The notes under the pieces were generated by a model. It ran no database searches. It saw only the letters and a program-made list of their open reading frames with translations, and was not told the origin of the DNA. Below are positions 9,011 to 18,917 of a stretch of DNA of 64,000 nt, piece by piece (the first letter of the stretch is position 1; each line of letters opens with the position of its first letter). The DNA is from Lichenicoccus roseus (lineage in GTDB: Bacteria > Pseudomonadota > Alphaproteobacteria > Acetobacterales > Acetobacteraceae). The position numbers and the translations under genes were made by a program. The stretch covers positions 458,374-522,373 of the forward strand of contig NZ_VCDI01000003.1 of assembly GCF_005844085.1 (NCBI RefSeq). Reading direction: 5' to 3'.

Positions 9011-11467
9011 ATGCGCGGCTGGATGAAGTTCGGCGCCGGCGCCGGCATCGTCGTGCTCGTCATGGTGCTGTCGGGCGCCATGCTGCTGGACCGGTCGCTC
9101 GACCAGGACCGGCTGCGTCGCGCCGTGATTGCCTCCGTCGAGAAGCAGAGCGGCAGGACCGTCACCCTGCAGTCGCTGAGGGTGAGCCTGTTGCCGTCGC
9201 CGCACGTCGAGGCGCAGGGCTTCACGCTCGGCAACCCGGAAGGGCTTGCGTCGGATGGCGGCGATCCGGTGATGCTGCGGCTCGGCGACGTGCAGGCGCG
9301 GATCGGACTGTGGCCACTGCTGCGTCATGTGGTGCGGCTGGACGGGCTGCAGATCCGGCACGCAAGCCTGGCGCTGGCGCGTGATCCGGACGGGCGCGCG
9401 AACTGGCAGATGCACCCGGCGCGCGCCCCCGGTCGAGGCAGCGCCAGCGCCGGCCACGAGCAACCCTGGGGCGTCGCGTTCGACAGCGTGCTGTTGATGG
9501 ATGCGAAGGTCTCGTTGCGCGACAGCCAGGCGCATCGCAGCGGCGCGGTCCATGTCGCGCATCTCGAGGGCAGCGAGCTCGAGAGCCAGCGTCCGGCGTT
9601 GAGCCTGGCCGGGAGCCACGGCGATGCCGGCTTTACCGCCGACGGCACGATCGGTCCGATTGCGCGGCTGCTGGCGGATGATGGCCGCTCGCCCTCCCGG
9701 CATGGGGAAGCCTGGCCGGTGGCGCTGCGCATCGGCGAGCAGGCGGACGGGCGCACCTTGGCGCACGGGAGCATCGAGGGCGGGCTCACCGATCCGCGGA
9801 GCGGGCGCGGATACGACCTTTCGGCCAGTTTCCATATCGGCGCGCTTGGCGATCTGAACCGGCTGTTCCCGCACGCCGGCCTGCCGCCGGTGCAGGCGCT
9901 GCACGGCAGCCTGCATGTGGTCGATACCGGCCGTCCGCTGCTGACCGCGCTACAGGTTCAGGCCGGGACCACCCTGGTGCATGGCGAAACGCTGTCGTCC
10001 TGGCGCCTGTCCGCCGCGAGCCCTGATGCGCCGCTGGCGGTCGGGGCGGATGGCAGCTGGCAAGGCAGGACGCTCCGGCTGCATGGCACCGCCGGCACCC
10101 TGCGGACCGTGCAGGCGATGTCCGGCGGTTCGATGCCGCCCGCAACACCGGTCCAGCTTGTGCTGGAGACGGCGGGGGCGGCTCTGCAGGCCCAGGGACA
10201 ACTGGGCGGCGAGGGCGGCGATCTGACGCTGCACGGCACGGCGGCGGATCTCCGTGCGCTGTGGGCGAGCTCGCCCGGGCTTGGCCCGGTGGCCGTCACG
10301 GCGCGGGTAGTCGTGCAGCCGGGCCGGGCGGTGCAGGTGTCCAACCTCAGCCTGACCAGCGATGCCGGCGATCTGGAGGGGGCGCTGAGCCTGTCCTTGC
10401 ACGGCAAGCCGTCGCTGAGCGGGCAGTTGACCTCGAACCGGCTCGATCTGGACCGGCTTGCGAGCGGCGGCACCGGTGTTCGCGCTGGAACCGCTGCCGC
10501 GCCGCCGCCGCCATCTCCAGCGGGGGCCGTACCGGGAGCGCGGGCGCCGGTGCCCCCGGTGTCCCCGGTGCAGGAGGACGTGCCATGGGCGCTGCTGCAC
10601 CGCGTCGATCTCGATCTCAGGATGCGCGTCGCCGCGCTGCTGGTGGATGCGCAGACGCTGCGGGGCGTGACCGCGCATGTGGCGCTGCAGGGCGGCCACC
10701 TGCTGATCGACCCGGTGCAGGCGCAGGGGTCGGCCGGTCCGGTGTTCGCCCGGCTGGAGGCGGATGCCTCTGCCAGTCCGCCGCATCTGGACGTGACCAT
10801 GCATCCGCTGTTCCTGCCGGCGTCCGCACTCGCCGGCTGGCTGGGCCAGCCGGTGCCGATGCGGGGCGCCATCGAGCTGGTCGGGACGATCCGGGCGCAG
10901 GGCGAGACCCGGCGGGCCCTCGCGGACTCCGCCAGCGGGCATGTCGGCGCGAGCATGGTGAACGGCTCGCTTGATAATGACGCCCTGCTGCGGCTGCTGG
11001 GACGTTCGATGCCGCTGTCGCTGGCGCTGCCGAAGGGAGGCACCACCGACCTGCGCTGTCTCGCTCTGCATGCCCGGCTTGGCGATGGCCGGGCCAGCCT
11101 CGACACCATCAGCCTGCGCACCGGCCGCGCCTCGGTGGACGGGCAAGGCGTGGTCGGACTCCCGGACGGTGCCCTGGATCTGCATCTGGTGCCGTTCGTA
11201 ACCCTCGGCGGTGCCGGTGCGTCGCTGCCGGTGCGTGTCACCGGGACGCTCCGGCAGGCGCACCCGGCGTTCGACACGAGTTCCACGGACGGGCGCACGA
11301 CGTTGGTGATCGGCCCGCAGGACGAGGCCTCCGAGGGATGCGATGCCGCGTTGCGGGCAGCGCGGGAGGATGTGCCGGGGCCGGCGCCTTCGGCAGCCGC
11401 ACCCGGGCAGCGGCACAAGAACCCGAAGCCTCTCGATATCCTGCGTGGGCTGGGGCTTTTCCGGTGA
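9011..11467 (+). CDS. AsmA-family protein
   Basis: An 818-residue envelope protein with one N-terminal membrane anchor (about 10-27) followed by a large periplasmic part. It begins with the AsmA N-terminal pattern (VEKQSGRTVTLQSLRVSLLPSPHVE) and ends with the AsmA_2-like C-terminal region (about 640-770). AsmA-like proteins are thought to move phospholipids between inner and outer membrane or affect outer-membrane assembly. A Pro/Ala-rich linker at about 495-520 separates two halves. It starts 5 nt after rluC and overlaps the next gene at GTGA. Confidence 0.88.
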   Translation: MRGWMKFGAGAGIVVLVMVLSGAMLLDRSLDQDRLRRAVIASVEKQSGRTVTLQSLRVSLLPSPHVEAQGFTLGNPEGLASDGGDPVMLRLGDVQARIGLWPLLRHVVRLDGLQIRHASLALARDPDGRANWQMHPARAPGRGSASAGHEQPWGVAFDSVLLMDAKVSLRDSQAHRSGAVHVAHLEGSELESQRPALSLAGSHGDAGFTADGTIGPIARLLADDGRSPSRHGEAWPVALRIGEQADGRTLAHGSIEGGLTDPRSGRGYDLSASFHIGALGDLNRLFPHAGLPPVQALHGSLHVVDTGRPLLTALQVQAGTTLVHGETLSSWRLSAASPDAPLAVGADGSWQGRTLRLHGTAGTLRTVQAMSGGSMPPATPVQLVLETAGAALQAQGQLGGEGGDLTLHGTAADLRALWASSPGLGPVAVTARVVVQPGRAVQVSNLSLTSDAGDLEGALSLSLHGKPSLSGQLTSNRLDLDRLASGGTGVRAGTAAAPPPPSPAGAVPGARAPVPPVSPVQEDVPWALLHRVDLDLRMRVAALLVDAQTLRGVTAHVALQGGHLLIDPVQAQGSAGPVFARLEADASASPPHLDVTMHPLFLPASALAGWLGQPVPMRGAIELVGTIRAQGETRRALADSASGHVGASMVNGSLDNDALLRLLGRSMPLSLALPKGGTTDLRCLALHARLGDGRASLDTISLRTGRASVDGQGVVGLPDGALDLHLVPFVTLGGAGASLPVRVTGTLRQAHPAFDTSSTDGRTTLVIGPQDEASEGCDAALRAAREDVPGPAPSAAAPGQRHKNPKPLDILRGLGLFR

Positions 11468-12198
11468 GCGCGAGCTTACGAAAACGCTTCTGGCAGCACG
11501 TAAGCGTCGTTCCACAAGATACTGCATTTGTGTTATTTCTTGACGATAGGCCGCTCCGCCTGCCGGGTGGTTCGGTGCTGGGACTGCCGACCGCGGCACT
11601 TGCGGCCGCGGTCGCCGAGGAGTGGCGCCTGGCCGGCGGCGGCATCGGAGAGATCTTCGGGCCGGACGATCTGGTGCTGACCGGGCTGGCCGGCAGCCTG
11701 CAGGAGCGTGTCGCACCGGCGCCCCGGGCGATCGTCGACCTGCTGCATGCTCATGCCGCGACCGACCTGCTGTGCTATCGCGCGTCCTCCCCGGCCTCGT
11801 TAGTGCAGCAGCAGGAGGGGCTCTGGCAGCCGTGGCTGGACTGGCTCGAGCATCGGCATGGCGTCCGGCTCGCGGTGACCAGCGGGGTGATGCCGATCGG
11901 GCAAGATACCGGTTCGATGGCGCGGCTGCACCGAATGCTGTGTCGGCAGTCGCCCGTGACGCTGACCGGGCTGGGGGCAATGGTGCCGGTGCTGGGCAGC
12001 GTCGTCCTGGGGCTGGCGGTAGCGTCAGGCGAGCTCGAATCCATGCGGGCGGTCGAGCTGGCGCGCCTCGACGAGAGCTTCCAGGCCAGGCTCTGGGGGA
12101 TGCAGCCGGAGACCGAGGCGGCGACCGGGCGGATGAGGATCGAGACCGCGCTGGCCGCCCGGTTCATCTCCCTGGCAACGCCGGTGGATGCAGCCTGA
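11464..12198 (+). CDS. ATP12-family F1-ATPase assembly chaperone
   Basis: A 244-residue protein matching the ATP12 family, found in mitochondria and alphaproteobacteria, which chaperones the F1 alpha subunit before assembly. The N-terminal FWQHVSVV... LDDRPLRLPGG pattern and the mid region with DLLCYRASSPASLVQQQ are typical. The GTG start overlaps the asmA stop (GTGA), so expression is coupled to an envelope gene. Confidence 0.9.
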   Translation: MSASLRKRFWQHVSVVPQDTAFVLFLDDRPLRLPGGSVLGLPTAALAAAVAEEWRLAGGGIGEIFGPDDLVLTGLAGSLQERVAPAPRAIVDLLHAHAATDLLCYRASSPASLVQQQEGLWQPWLDWLEHRHGVRLAVTSGVMPIGQDTGSMARLHRMLCRQSPVTLTGLGAMVPVLGSVVLGLAVASGELESMRAVELARLDESFQARLWGMQPETEAATGRMRIETALAARFISLATPVDAA

Positions 12199-12279
12199 CC
12201 GGAGTTCGAGACAAGATTGGTTACATTCCGTAGGGACATGATCTGCTAACCATCCGCCGGCGACATCGGGAGTTCGCGA

Positions 12280-12456
12280 ATGGACGACATGCTGCAGACT
12301 TTGACGGTCGACGACGGTCACAAGGACTTTGCGGAAAACCGCGGAAGACGTCGCCTGGGGCAATCGATGGCGCGCTTCGCGACATTCTGCGCCATGATGT
12401 CGTGGGTCGTCATCGGCGTCGTACCGGTCGCTGTTGCCATCTACGCCCTGACCTGA
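12280..12456 (+). CDS. Small single-span membrane protein, hypothetical
   Basis: A 58-residue frame with ATG and CGGGAG about 6 nt upstream. The first 30 residues are polar and Arg-rich; residues about 33-57 form one hydrophobic helix (FCAMMSWVVIGVVPVAVAIY). The layout resembles small aa3-type oxidase subunit IV-like or other single-span peptides, but I do not recognise a specific family. It stands alone between ATP12 and the nitroreductase gene. Confidence 0.5.
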   Translation: MDDMLQTLTVDDGHKDFAENRGRRRLGQSMARFATFCAMMSWVVIGVVPVAVAIYALT

Positions 12457-12580
12457 TTTCTCAAGCCTCGGACCTCCAAGGCCCAGGCCCCGGACCGGGT
12501 TCCGGGTAGGCGTCCGGGCTAAGCCTTGCGCGGAAATCGACGCTTCGCCATCCTGCGGTGCCGAGTCGCAGGAGTATCCG

Positions 12581-13171
12581 ATGCCGGAACGCGTTGCCGA
12601 TTATCCGATCGAACCGGTGTTTCTCGAGCGCTGGTCACCGCGTGCGTTCACCGGCGAGGCGATGTCGGAAGTCGAGCTGTTCACCCTGTTCGAGGCAGCC
12701 CGCTGGGCGCCGTCGGCGTACAACTCGCAACCGTGGCGCTTCATCTACGCACGGCGCGACACCCCGAACTGGCAGAAGTTTCTCGATATCCTGGTGGAGT
12801 TCAACCGCTCCTGGGCTCAGCATGCGGCGGCCCTGGTGTTCCTGGTTTCGAAATCGACCATGCTGCCGCCGGGCAAGGATCGCGAGGTGCCGTCGCACAG
12901 CCATTCCTTCGATGCCGGGGCGGCGTGGGGCGCTCTGGGACTGCAGGCGGTGAAGTCCGGCTGGGCGACGCATGGCATGGTCGGGCTGGATTTCGAGAAG
13001 GCGTTCGCGGATCTCGAACTGGTCGAAGGCTGGCGCGTGGAAGCGGCGATCGCCATCGGTCGCCAGGGCGACAAGTCGACTTTGCCGGAAGGCTTGCAGG
13101 CCCGTGAGACGCCAAGCCCGCGCCTGACGCTCAAGGTGACTGCCATGGAAGGCAAGTTCCGTCCTGAGTAG
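12581..13171 (+). CDS. Nitroreductase-family flavoprotein
   Basis: A 196-residue FMN-dependent oxidoreductase. The N-terminal FLERWSPRAFTGE and the following ARWAPSAYNSQPWRF block are the classic nitroreductase signatures for FMN binding. Members reduce nitro compounds, quinones or enones with NAD(P)H; the substrate is not predictable. A clear AGGAG lies upstream. An OPT transporter and a dipeptidyl peptidase follow on the same strand. Confidence 0.92.
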   Translation: MPERVADYPIEPVFLERWSPRAFTGEAMSEVELFTLFEAARWAPSAYNSQPWRFIYARRDTPNWQKFLDILVEFNRSWAQHAAALVFLVSKSTMLPPGKDREVPSHSHSFDAGAAWGALGLQAVKSGWATHGMVGLDFEKAFADLELVEGWRVEAAIAIGRQGDKSTLPEGLQARETPSPRLTLKVTAMEGKFRPE

Positions 13172-13204
13172 CCTGGACCGCATGGCCGGATCGGCCTGAC
13201 CGGG

Positions 13205-14818
13205 ATGGATGGGATCAGCCGGCGGCGAGACGGCGAGGCCGCGCATGTAGCCGGAGAGGCGCATCCGCGGTTCTTCTCGATCGGCAACCTGCTGCTGATC
13301 ACGCCGCTCTGCGTGCTGGGCTCGGTGATCGGCATGCAGGTGCTGATCAGGCTCGGCGTCACCACCAACACCGCGCTGATCGGGGCGCTGGCCGGGATGG
13401 CGCTCGGCCGGATCGGCCTGCCGGGTTTCAGGTTCTATCGCAACATCCACGTCCAGAACCTGGCGCAGAGCGCGATCTCGGCCAGCACGTTCGGTGCCGC
13501 CAACAGCCTGCTGCTGCCGATCGGGGTGCCGTTCGCACTCGGCCGCGGCGATCTCGTGCTGCCGATGTTCGTGGGCGCTGCATGCGCGATGCTGCTGGAC
13601 GCCACGCTGCTGTACTGGATGTTCGGCTCGCGGGTGTTTCCGGCCGAGGGCGCCTGGCCACCGGGCGTCGCGGCGGCAGGTGCAATCCAGGCTGGCGACG
13701 AGGGCGGCCGGAAGGCCCGCGTGCTTGGCATCGGGCTCGGGCTCGGCATTGCCGGCAGCCTGGCGGGTATCCCGATGTCGGCGTTCGGCGTGGCCTTCAT
13801 CGCCAACGCGTGGGCGCTGCTGATGTTCGGGATCGGCCTGCTGCTGCGCGGCTATTTCCACCTGATCGGGCCGCTGCTGCACCTGCCGGATATCGGCAAG
13901 ACGCATGTGCCGCAGGGCCTGATGCTTGGCGCCGGGTTGATGGCGTTGCTGCAGGTGCTGTGGACGCTGTTCGCCGGGCGGCACGAGAAGGACGCGGCGG
14001 AGGATGGCCGCGCCGAGGCGCCGCTGCAGCGTGCGCTCGGCATCGGGGCCTGCGGGTATGTGCTGATCGCCATGCTGATCGCGGGGCTGGGCGGCCTTGC
14101 AAGCAGCATGAGCCTGTGGGCGCTCCTCGGGTTCGTCGTCTACGCGGCATTCGCGGCTCTGCTGCATGAACTCATCATCGGTCTGGCGGCGATGCATTCT
14201 GGCTGGTTCCCGGCCTTCGCGGTGGCGGTGGTGACGCTGGCAGTCGGCGTGCTGATCGGCTTTCCGGCACCGGCCCTGGCGCTGCTGGTCGGGTTCTCCG
14301 CCTCGACGGGGCCCGCGTTCGCCGACATGGGCTGCGACCTCAAGGCGGGCTTCCTGCTGCGCGGCGAGGGGCGCGACGCCGCGTTCGAGCTCGACGGCAG
14401 GCGGCAGCAATATTTCGCGGCGATGTATGCCTTCATCATCGCCGGTATCGTCGTGCTGCTGAGCTACCATCATTATTTTGCGCACAATCAGGTGGCGCCG
14501 GTCGACCATGTGTTCGTTGCCGCGATCCGGGCCGGACGCAGTGGCGACATCGCCCGCGAGCTGGCGCTGTGGGCGATACCGGGTGCGCTGTTGCAGGCGA
14601 TCGGCGGCTCGCGGCGGCAGATGGGCGTGATGTTCGCCACCGGCATGTTGCTGGTCTCGCCGCTGGCCGGTTGGGCGGTGCTGGCGGGGCTGCTGTGCCG
14701 GGCGGCGTGGATGCGATGGAAGGGCGAGGCGGGACGTGGCGACATGCAGATATTTGCGGCAGGTTCGATTGCCGGCGATGCGTTGTTCAGTTTCGGCCGA
14801 TCGGTGCTGAAGCTTTGA
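13205..14818 (+). CDS. OPT-family oligopeptide/metal-chelate transporter
   Basis: A 537-residue protein with about a dozen hydrophobic segments and the layout of the OPT family, which imports oligopeptides or metal chelates with protons. The family-typical region is DMGCDLKAGFLL (about 378-389), before a polar loop; the C-terminus ends in AAGSIAGDALFSF, like other bacterial OPT proteins. The next gene is a secreted S9 peptidase that overlaps its stop codon, which supports peptide uptake as the substrate class. Confidence 0.85.
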   Translation: MDGISRRRDGEAAHVAGEAHPRFFSIGNLLLITPLCVLGSVIGMQVLIRLGVTTNTALIGALAGMALGRIGLPGFRFYRNIHVQNLAQSAISASTFGAANSLLLPIGVPFALGRGDLVLPMFVGAACAMLLDATLLYWMFGSRVFPAEGAWPPGVAAAGAIQAGDEGGRKARVLGIGLGLGIAGSLAGIPMSAFGVAFIANAWALLMFGIGLLLRGYFHLIGPLLHLPDIGKTHVPQGLMLGAGLMALLQVLWTLFAGRHEKDAAEDGRAEAPLQRALGIGACGYVLIAMLIAGLGGLASSMSLWALLGFVVYAAFAALLHELIIGLAAMHSGWFPAFAVAVVTLAVGVLIGFPAPALALLVGFSASTGPAFADMGCDLKAGFLLRGEGRDAAFELDGRRQQYFAAMYAFIIAGIVVLLSYHHYFAHNQVAPVDHVFVAAIRAGRSGDIARELALWAIPGALLQAIGGSRRQMGVMFATGMLLVSPLAGWAVLAGLLCRAAWMRWKGEAGRGDMQIFAAGSIAGDALFSFGRSVLKL

Positions 14819-16998
14819 GATATCCGACCCCTGGCGCCCTGCTGCTGCTGGCGCTGGTTTCAGCGGCTCCGGCGATGGCCTCCGATTGCTTCGAACCGCT
14901 GGCGCGCACGCGCAACTACGCGCTTGGGCTGCCCGTGCATGCGCTGCCGCTTCCGAACGGCCGGCATGTGCTGTATCTGCGCAGCGGTCCGCAGGATACC
15001 AGGCAGCATCTGTACGAGTACGATGTGGCGCAGCGCGGCGAGCGCGAGCTGGCGGCGCCGCAAGCAACGCCGGAGCATCTGAGCGTCGAGGAGAAGGCGC
15101 GTCGCGAACGTGCGCGCGTGACGGTCAGCGGCATCACGGATTTCGCGGTCTCCGACGATGGCGCGACAATCCTGGTCGGCGAGGGAGACAAGCTATCCTC
15201 GGTCGCATTGCCGCAGGGGACGGTGACGCCGGTCGCCGGGACTGGCTGGATCGCGCCACGGCTGTCGCCGGACGGGCGGTTCGTCGCCGTGGTGCGCGAT
15301 CACGACCTGCATGTGGTGACGCTCGCGGGCGGCGCGGAGGTGCAGGTGACGCGGGGTGGCTCGGAGACCCTGTCGCATGGCCTGGCGGAGTTCGCGGCGG
15401 CGGAGGAGCTCGATCGCGCGGATGGCGTCTGGTGGTCGCCGGACAGCCAGAGGCTGATCTTCGAGGAAGCCGATACCGGCGCGGTGGAGAAACATTTCAT
15501 CGCCGATCCACTGCATCCGTCGCAGCCGCCGGTCGAATTCCGTTATCCCCGCGCCGGAACCACGAATGCGCGCCTCCGCTTCGGGCTGGTCGGACGCGGC
15601 GGTGGTGCGATCACCTGGATCGCGCTCGACCGGCAGGCCTGGCCATACGTGGCACGGGTGATCTGGGCGAAGCATGCCCCGCCGACGCTGGTCGTGCTCA
15701 ACCGCGAGCAGACACGCGAGGCGGTGCTGGCGGTGGATCCGGCTACCGGCGAGACCCGCACCCTGCTGACCGAGACCGATCCGGCCTGGATCGACCTCGC
15801 ACCGATGGATGGCGTTGCCGGTCGCGCGCTGCCGGACTGGCTGCCGGACGGCTCCGGCTTTTTGTGGGCCGCGTCGCGCGGTACACGATGGCAACTCGAG
15901 CTGCGTCGGGCAGATGGCACGCTTGACCATGCGGTAACGCCGGCAGGGTTTCCGTTCCTGTCGCTCGACGACGTCGATGCGGCGCACGGCAGCGTGGTGG
16001 TGACGGCCGATCCCGACCGGCTGTCGCTCGGGCTGTTCCGGGTGGCGCTCGCAGGTGGTGCGCCGACGCCGCTCGCAGCGGAACCTGGACTGCACAATCC
16101 ATCGTTCTCGCCGCAGCGCCACGACCTGTTTGCCGACAGCCTAAACGGCGCCGATGGGCACGCCGGCACGATGCTGCGAGCGGCCGATGGCAGCGTGATT
16201 GCGACATTGCCGAGCGAGGCGGCCACCCCCCCGAAACTGCCCACGGTGCAGTATCTGCAGGCAGGCGCACAGGGTCTGGATGCTTCGGTGCTGCGTCCCG
16301 CGGGTTTCGTGCGCGGCCGGAAATATCCGGTGGTGCTGTCCGTCTATGCCGGGCCGACGGTCAAGGTGGTGCAGCGCGCGCCCCGCCTGGAGCTGGAGAA
16401 CCAGTGCCTCGCCGATCACGGCTTCATCGTCGTCAGCGTGGACGGGCGCGGCACCCCCGGACGCGATCACGATTTCGAGCATGCCACCAGGGGAGACCTG
16501 ATCGACCTGCCGTTGCAGGACCAGGTGAGCGGCCTGCAGGCGCTGGGGCGGCGGGTCCCGGAGATGGACATGCGCCGCGTCGGCGTCGAGGGCTGGTCCT
16601 TCGGCGGTTATTTCACCGCGATGGCCACCATACGGCGGCCGGATATCTTCGCCGCCGGTGTCGCCGGTGCGCCGGTGGTGGATTTCGCCGACTACGACAC
16701 CGCCTATACCGAGCGCTATCTCGGCACGCCGCAGGACGATCCCGTCGGCTACTCGAAGAGCAGCGTGCTGACCTATGCCGCAAGCCTGTCGCGGCCGCTG
16801 CTGATCATGCACGGCCTGACCGACGACAACGTGTATTTCGAGAACACCATGAAGTTGACGCAGGCGCTGATCGCGGCCGGCAAGCCGTATCGACTGCTGC
16901 TGCTGCCGGGCACGCATCTGCTACCCGATCCGGTGCTGCGCGCACGCGTCAACGAGGCGCGCGCCGCGTTCCTGGCGGAGCGGCTGCGGGGGCGGTGA
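14815..16998 (+). CDS. Exported S9 prolyl oligopeptidase / dipeptidyl peptidase IV
   Basis: A 727-residue serine peptidase of family S9B. It has a signal peptide (cleavage expected after ALVSAAPAMA, about residue 21), a beta-propeller domain (about 50-460) and a C-terminal alpha/beta-hydrolase. The catalytic triad is visible: Ser595 in GWSFGGY, Asp670 in TDDNVYF and His701 in GTHLLP. DPP IV enzymes remove X-Pro dipeptides in the periplasm. The start is TTG, whose last two bases lie in the stop codon of the OPT transporter gene (TTGA), so peptidase and importer are probably made together. Confidence 0.93.
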   Translation: MRYPTPGALLLLALVSAAPAMASDCFEPLARTRNYALGLPVHALPLPNGRHVLYLRSGPQDTRQHLYEYDVAQRGERELAAPQATPEHLSVEEKARRERARVTVSGITDFAVSDDGATILVGEGDKLSSVALPQGTVTPVAGTGWIAPRLSPDGRFVAVVRDHDLHVVTLAGGAEVQVTRGGSETLSHGLAEFAAAEELDRADGVWWSPDSQRLIFEEADTGAVEKHFIADPLHPSQPPVEFRYPRAGTTNARLRFGLVGRGGGAITWIALDRQAWPYVARVIWAKHAPPTLVVLNREQTREAVLAVDPATGETRTLLTETDPAWIDLAPMDGVAGRALPDWLPDGSGFLWAASRGTRWQLELRRADGTLDHAVTPAGFPFLSLDDVDAAHGSVVVTADPDRLSLGLFRVALAGGAPTPLAAEPGLHNPSFSPQRHDLFADSLNGADGHAGTMLRAADGSVIATLPSEAATPPKLPTVQYLQAGAQGLDASVLRPAGFVRGRKYPVVLSVYAGPTVKVVQRAPRLELENQCLADHGFIVVSVDGRGTPGRDHDFEHATRGDLIDLPLQDQVSGLQALGRRVPEMDMRRVGVEGWSFGGYFTAMATIRRPDIFAAGVAGAPVVDFADYDTAYTERYLGTPQDDPVGYSKSSVLTYAASLSRPLLIMHGLTDDNVYFENTMKLTQALIAAGKPYRLLLLPGTHLLPDPVLRARVNEARAAFLAERLRGR

Positions 16999-17037
16999 GG
17001 GCGGCCGGACCCGCCGGCTTGCGGAAACCGCGCCCCG

Positions 17038-17373
17038 TCAGCGAAGCTGCCGCAACGCTGCACCGGTGAAGTCGCAGGCCATCCCGTGCCACTGGTAGCA
17101 GCCGCGGGTTTCGTCTTCCTGCCGGTTCGACGGCAGGTCGCCGCTCCGGCTGAAGCTGACGGTGCATCCCGGGTCGACGAAGCCGGATGCATTGCGCGAC
17201 GCCGGGTGGATAAGCGTCAGGCTCGACGGGGTCAGCACGACGAACCCCGATATCGAGCCGCCGCAGCGGGTGGCGCCGACATCGAGTTTGCCGACGGTCC
17301 TGCCGCAGGCCAGGGTTGAGGAATGTCCGGCCGGGCGCGCCTGATGGCGGTGTCGGCACCGGTGCTCGAGCAT
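17038..17373 (-). CDS. Hypothetical Cys-containing protein
   Basis: A 111-residue frame with GC-rich third positions, which suggests real coding. It contains six cysteines (including CGGS, GCTVS, GCYQW and MACDF) and no recognisable domain. There is no convincing ribosome site before the ATG at 17373; the frame is open for six more codons (Leu-Leu-Leu-Val-Ala-Ala) back to a stop, so the true N-terminus is uncertain and may be a short export signal. It is convergent with the peptidase gene and downstream of ispDF. The rest of 16999-17459 holds nothing else I can support. Confidence 0.35.
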   Translation of the reverse strand: MLEHRCRHRHQARPAGHSSTLACGRTVGKLDVGATRCGGSISGFVVLTPSSLTLIHPASRNASGFVDPGCTVSFSRSGDLPSNRQEDETRGCYQWHGMACDFTGAALRQLR

Positions 17374-17459
17374 GGCGGCGACGAGGAGAAGTGGTCACCG
17401 GCCTGGTGGTGACCGAGATCGGGCACCAGGTCGATCGTCTGGTCCAGGCCTCGGCGCCG

Positions 17460-18644
17460 TTAAGGCACCAGCACGGTGGCGCTGGCCTGGCAGGCGATGC
17501 CCTCGCCGCGGCCGGTGAAGCCGAGGCGCTCGGTGGTGGTGGCCTTGACCGAGATGCGGCCGATCTCGACGCGAAGCAGTTCCGCGAGCCGCGCCCGCAT
17601 GGCCTCGGAGTGCGGGCCGATCTTTGGCCGCTCGCAGATCAGCGTGACGTCGGCATTCACCAGGATGCCGCCGCGGGCGGCGATGCGCTCGCCGGCATGG
17701 ACCAGGAAGCGGGCGCTGTCGGCATCCTTCCAGGTGGCCTCGCTCGGCGGGAAATGCCGCCCGATATCGCCCTCGGCGAGCGCCCCGTAGATCGCATCGC
17801 AAAGCGCATGCAGCCCGACATCGGCGTCGGAGTGGCCGGCGAGACCGCGCTCGAACGGCACCGCGATGCCGCACAGCATCAGCGGGCGGGGCTCGCCATC
17901 GGCCGGCACGAAGGCATGGACGTCGAAACCGGTGCCGGTGCGCGGCAGCAGGACCGGACCGATCAGCCGCTCGAGACGCATCAGGTCCTCCTCGTAGGTC
18001 AGCTTGATGTTGTCGTCGGATCCGGCCACCAGGGCGACCGGGATCCCGGCGTGCTCGAGCAGGGCGGCGTCGTCGGTAGCCTCGATGCCGGCGTGCGGGC
18101 CTGCTGCATGGGCGCGATGCAGGTCACGCAGGGTGGCGAAGTCGAAGCCCTGCGGGGTCTGGGCGCGGAACAGCCCGGCGCGCGGCACCGTGGCCTCGAT
18201 CAGCCCTCCCGCGCCGCGCTTGAGGGTGTCGGCGACCGGCACGGCGGGGATTGCGCCGCGATGCGCAGACAACGCCTCGATCACCCGGCGGACCAGCGAC
18301 GCGGGCACGTACGGCCGTGCGCCGTCATGCACCAGCACGAGGTCGCAGCGCTGGTGATCCGGCAACCGGTCCAGCGCCTCGAGGCCGAGCCGGACGCTCT
18401 GCTGCCGGGTGGCGCCGCCGGCGACCGGCGGCTGGAGCCTCTCGAGATCCTGCAGTGCCGGGGCGATCAGGCCGGCATCGCCGACTGGCTGCAGCAGGTC
18501 GACATGCGGCAGCAGCGCCTCGGCGGCATGGCGCAGCACGGGACGCGATCCGAGCGGCTGGAACTGCTTTGCGAGACCGGTGCCGAAACGGCTGCCGGTG
18601 CCCGCGGCCATCAGGAGGGCGGCGATACGCATGGCGCGGAGCAA
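17460..18644 (-). CDS. ispDF: Bifunctional IspD/IspF isoprenoid enzyme
   Basis: A 394-residue fusion of 2-C-methyl-D-erythritol 4-phosphate cytidylyltransferase (IspD, about 1-225) and 2-C-methyl-D-erythritol 2,4-cyclodiphosphate synthase (IspF, about 235-394), steps 3 and 5 of the MEP pathway. IspD shows the nucleotide-binding [12 protein letters not shown] and VHDGARP. IspF shows TGFDVHAF and the metal-binding GHSDADV. The fusion is common in alphaproteobacteria. An in-frame ATG four codons later (18632) is an alternative start. It is divergent from dusB. Confidence 0.95.
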   Translation of the reverse strand: MLRAMRIAALLMAAGTGSRFGTGLAKQFQPLGSRPVLRHAAEALLPHVDLLQPVGDAGLIAPALQDLERLQPPVAGGATRQQSVRLGLEALDRLPDHQRCDLVLVHDGARPYVPASLVRRVIEALSAHRGAIPAVPVADTLKRGAGGLIEATVPRAGLFRAQTPQGFDFATLRDLHRAHAAGPHAGIEATDDAALLEHAGIPVALVAGSDDNIKLTYEEDLMRLERLIGPVLLPRTGTGFDVHAFVPADGEPRPLMLCGIAVPFERGLAGHSDADVGLHALCDAIYGALAEGDIGRHFPPSEATWKDADSARFLVHAGERIAARGGILVNADVTLICERPKIGPHSEAMRARLAELLRVEIGRISVKATTTERLGFTGRGEGIACQASATVLVP

Positions 18645-18794
18645 TGGGATGGCGGGGGGCCGGCGTCAAGCCACGGGAGCGCAACGAAGATGCATGGGCC
18701 CTGCGTTGAAGAACCCGCCGCGCCGCTGTCTTGGAAAAGACGCATCGGATCGACGCTGCGCTGCAACAAAGCCCAACAATCCGGCACTGGGTGA

Positions 18795-18823
18795 TTGCAC
18801 CGGCGCTGCCGGCTACGTATTCT
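18795..18823 (+). promoter_or_regulatory. Candidate sigma-70 promoter upstream of dusB-ntrBC
   Basis: TTGCAC at 18795-18800, a 17-bp spacer and TATTCT at 18818-18823 resemble a housekeeping promoter. It faces dusB in the divergent region after ispDF and would put a start site about 85 bp before the dusB start. Found by eye only. Confidence 0.4.
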
Positions 18824-18917
18824 GCCCAAATCGTAATCAGTTCTCGATTGAGAGATGGGTCGCATTTAAGAGATGGACGTCGGTATCGTTACGGTCGGGC
18901 AGGATGCGGGGGGATCG

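Noticed and set aside
9950-11980. Long minus-strand frames opposite asmA and ATP12
   Set aside because: Their translations are Arg/Pro/Ala-rich with no domain; the plus-strand genes explain the region.
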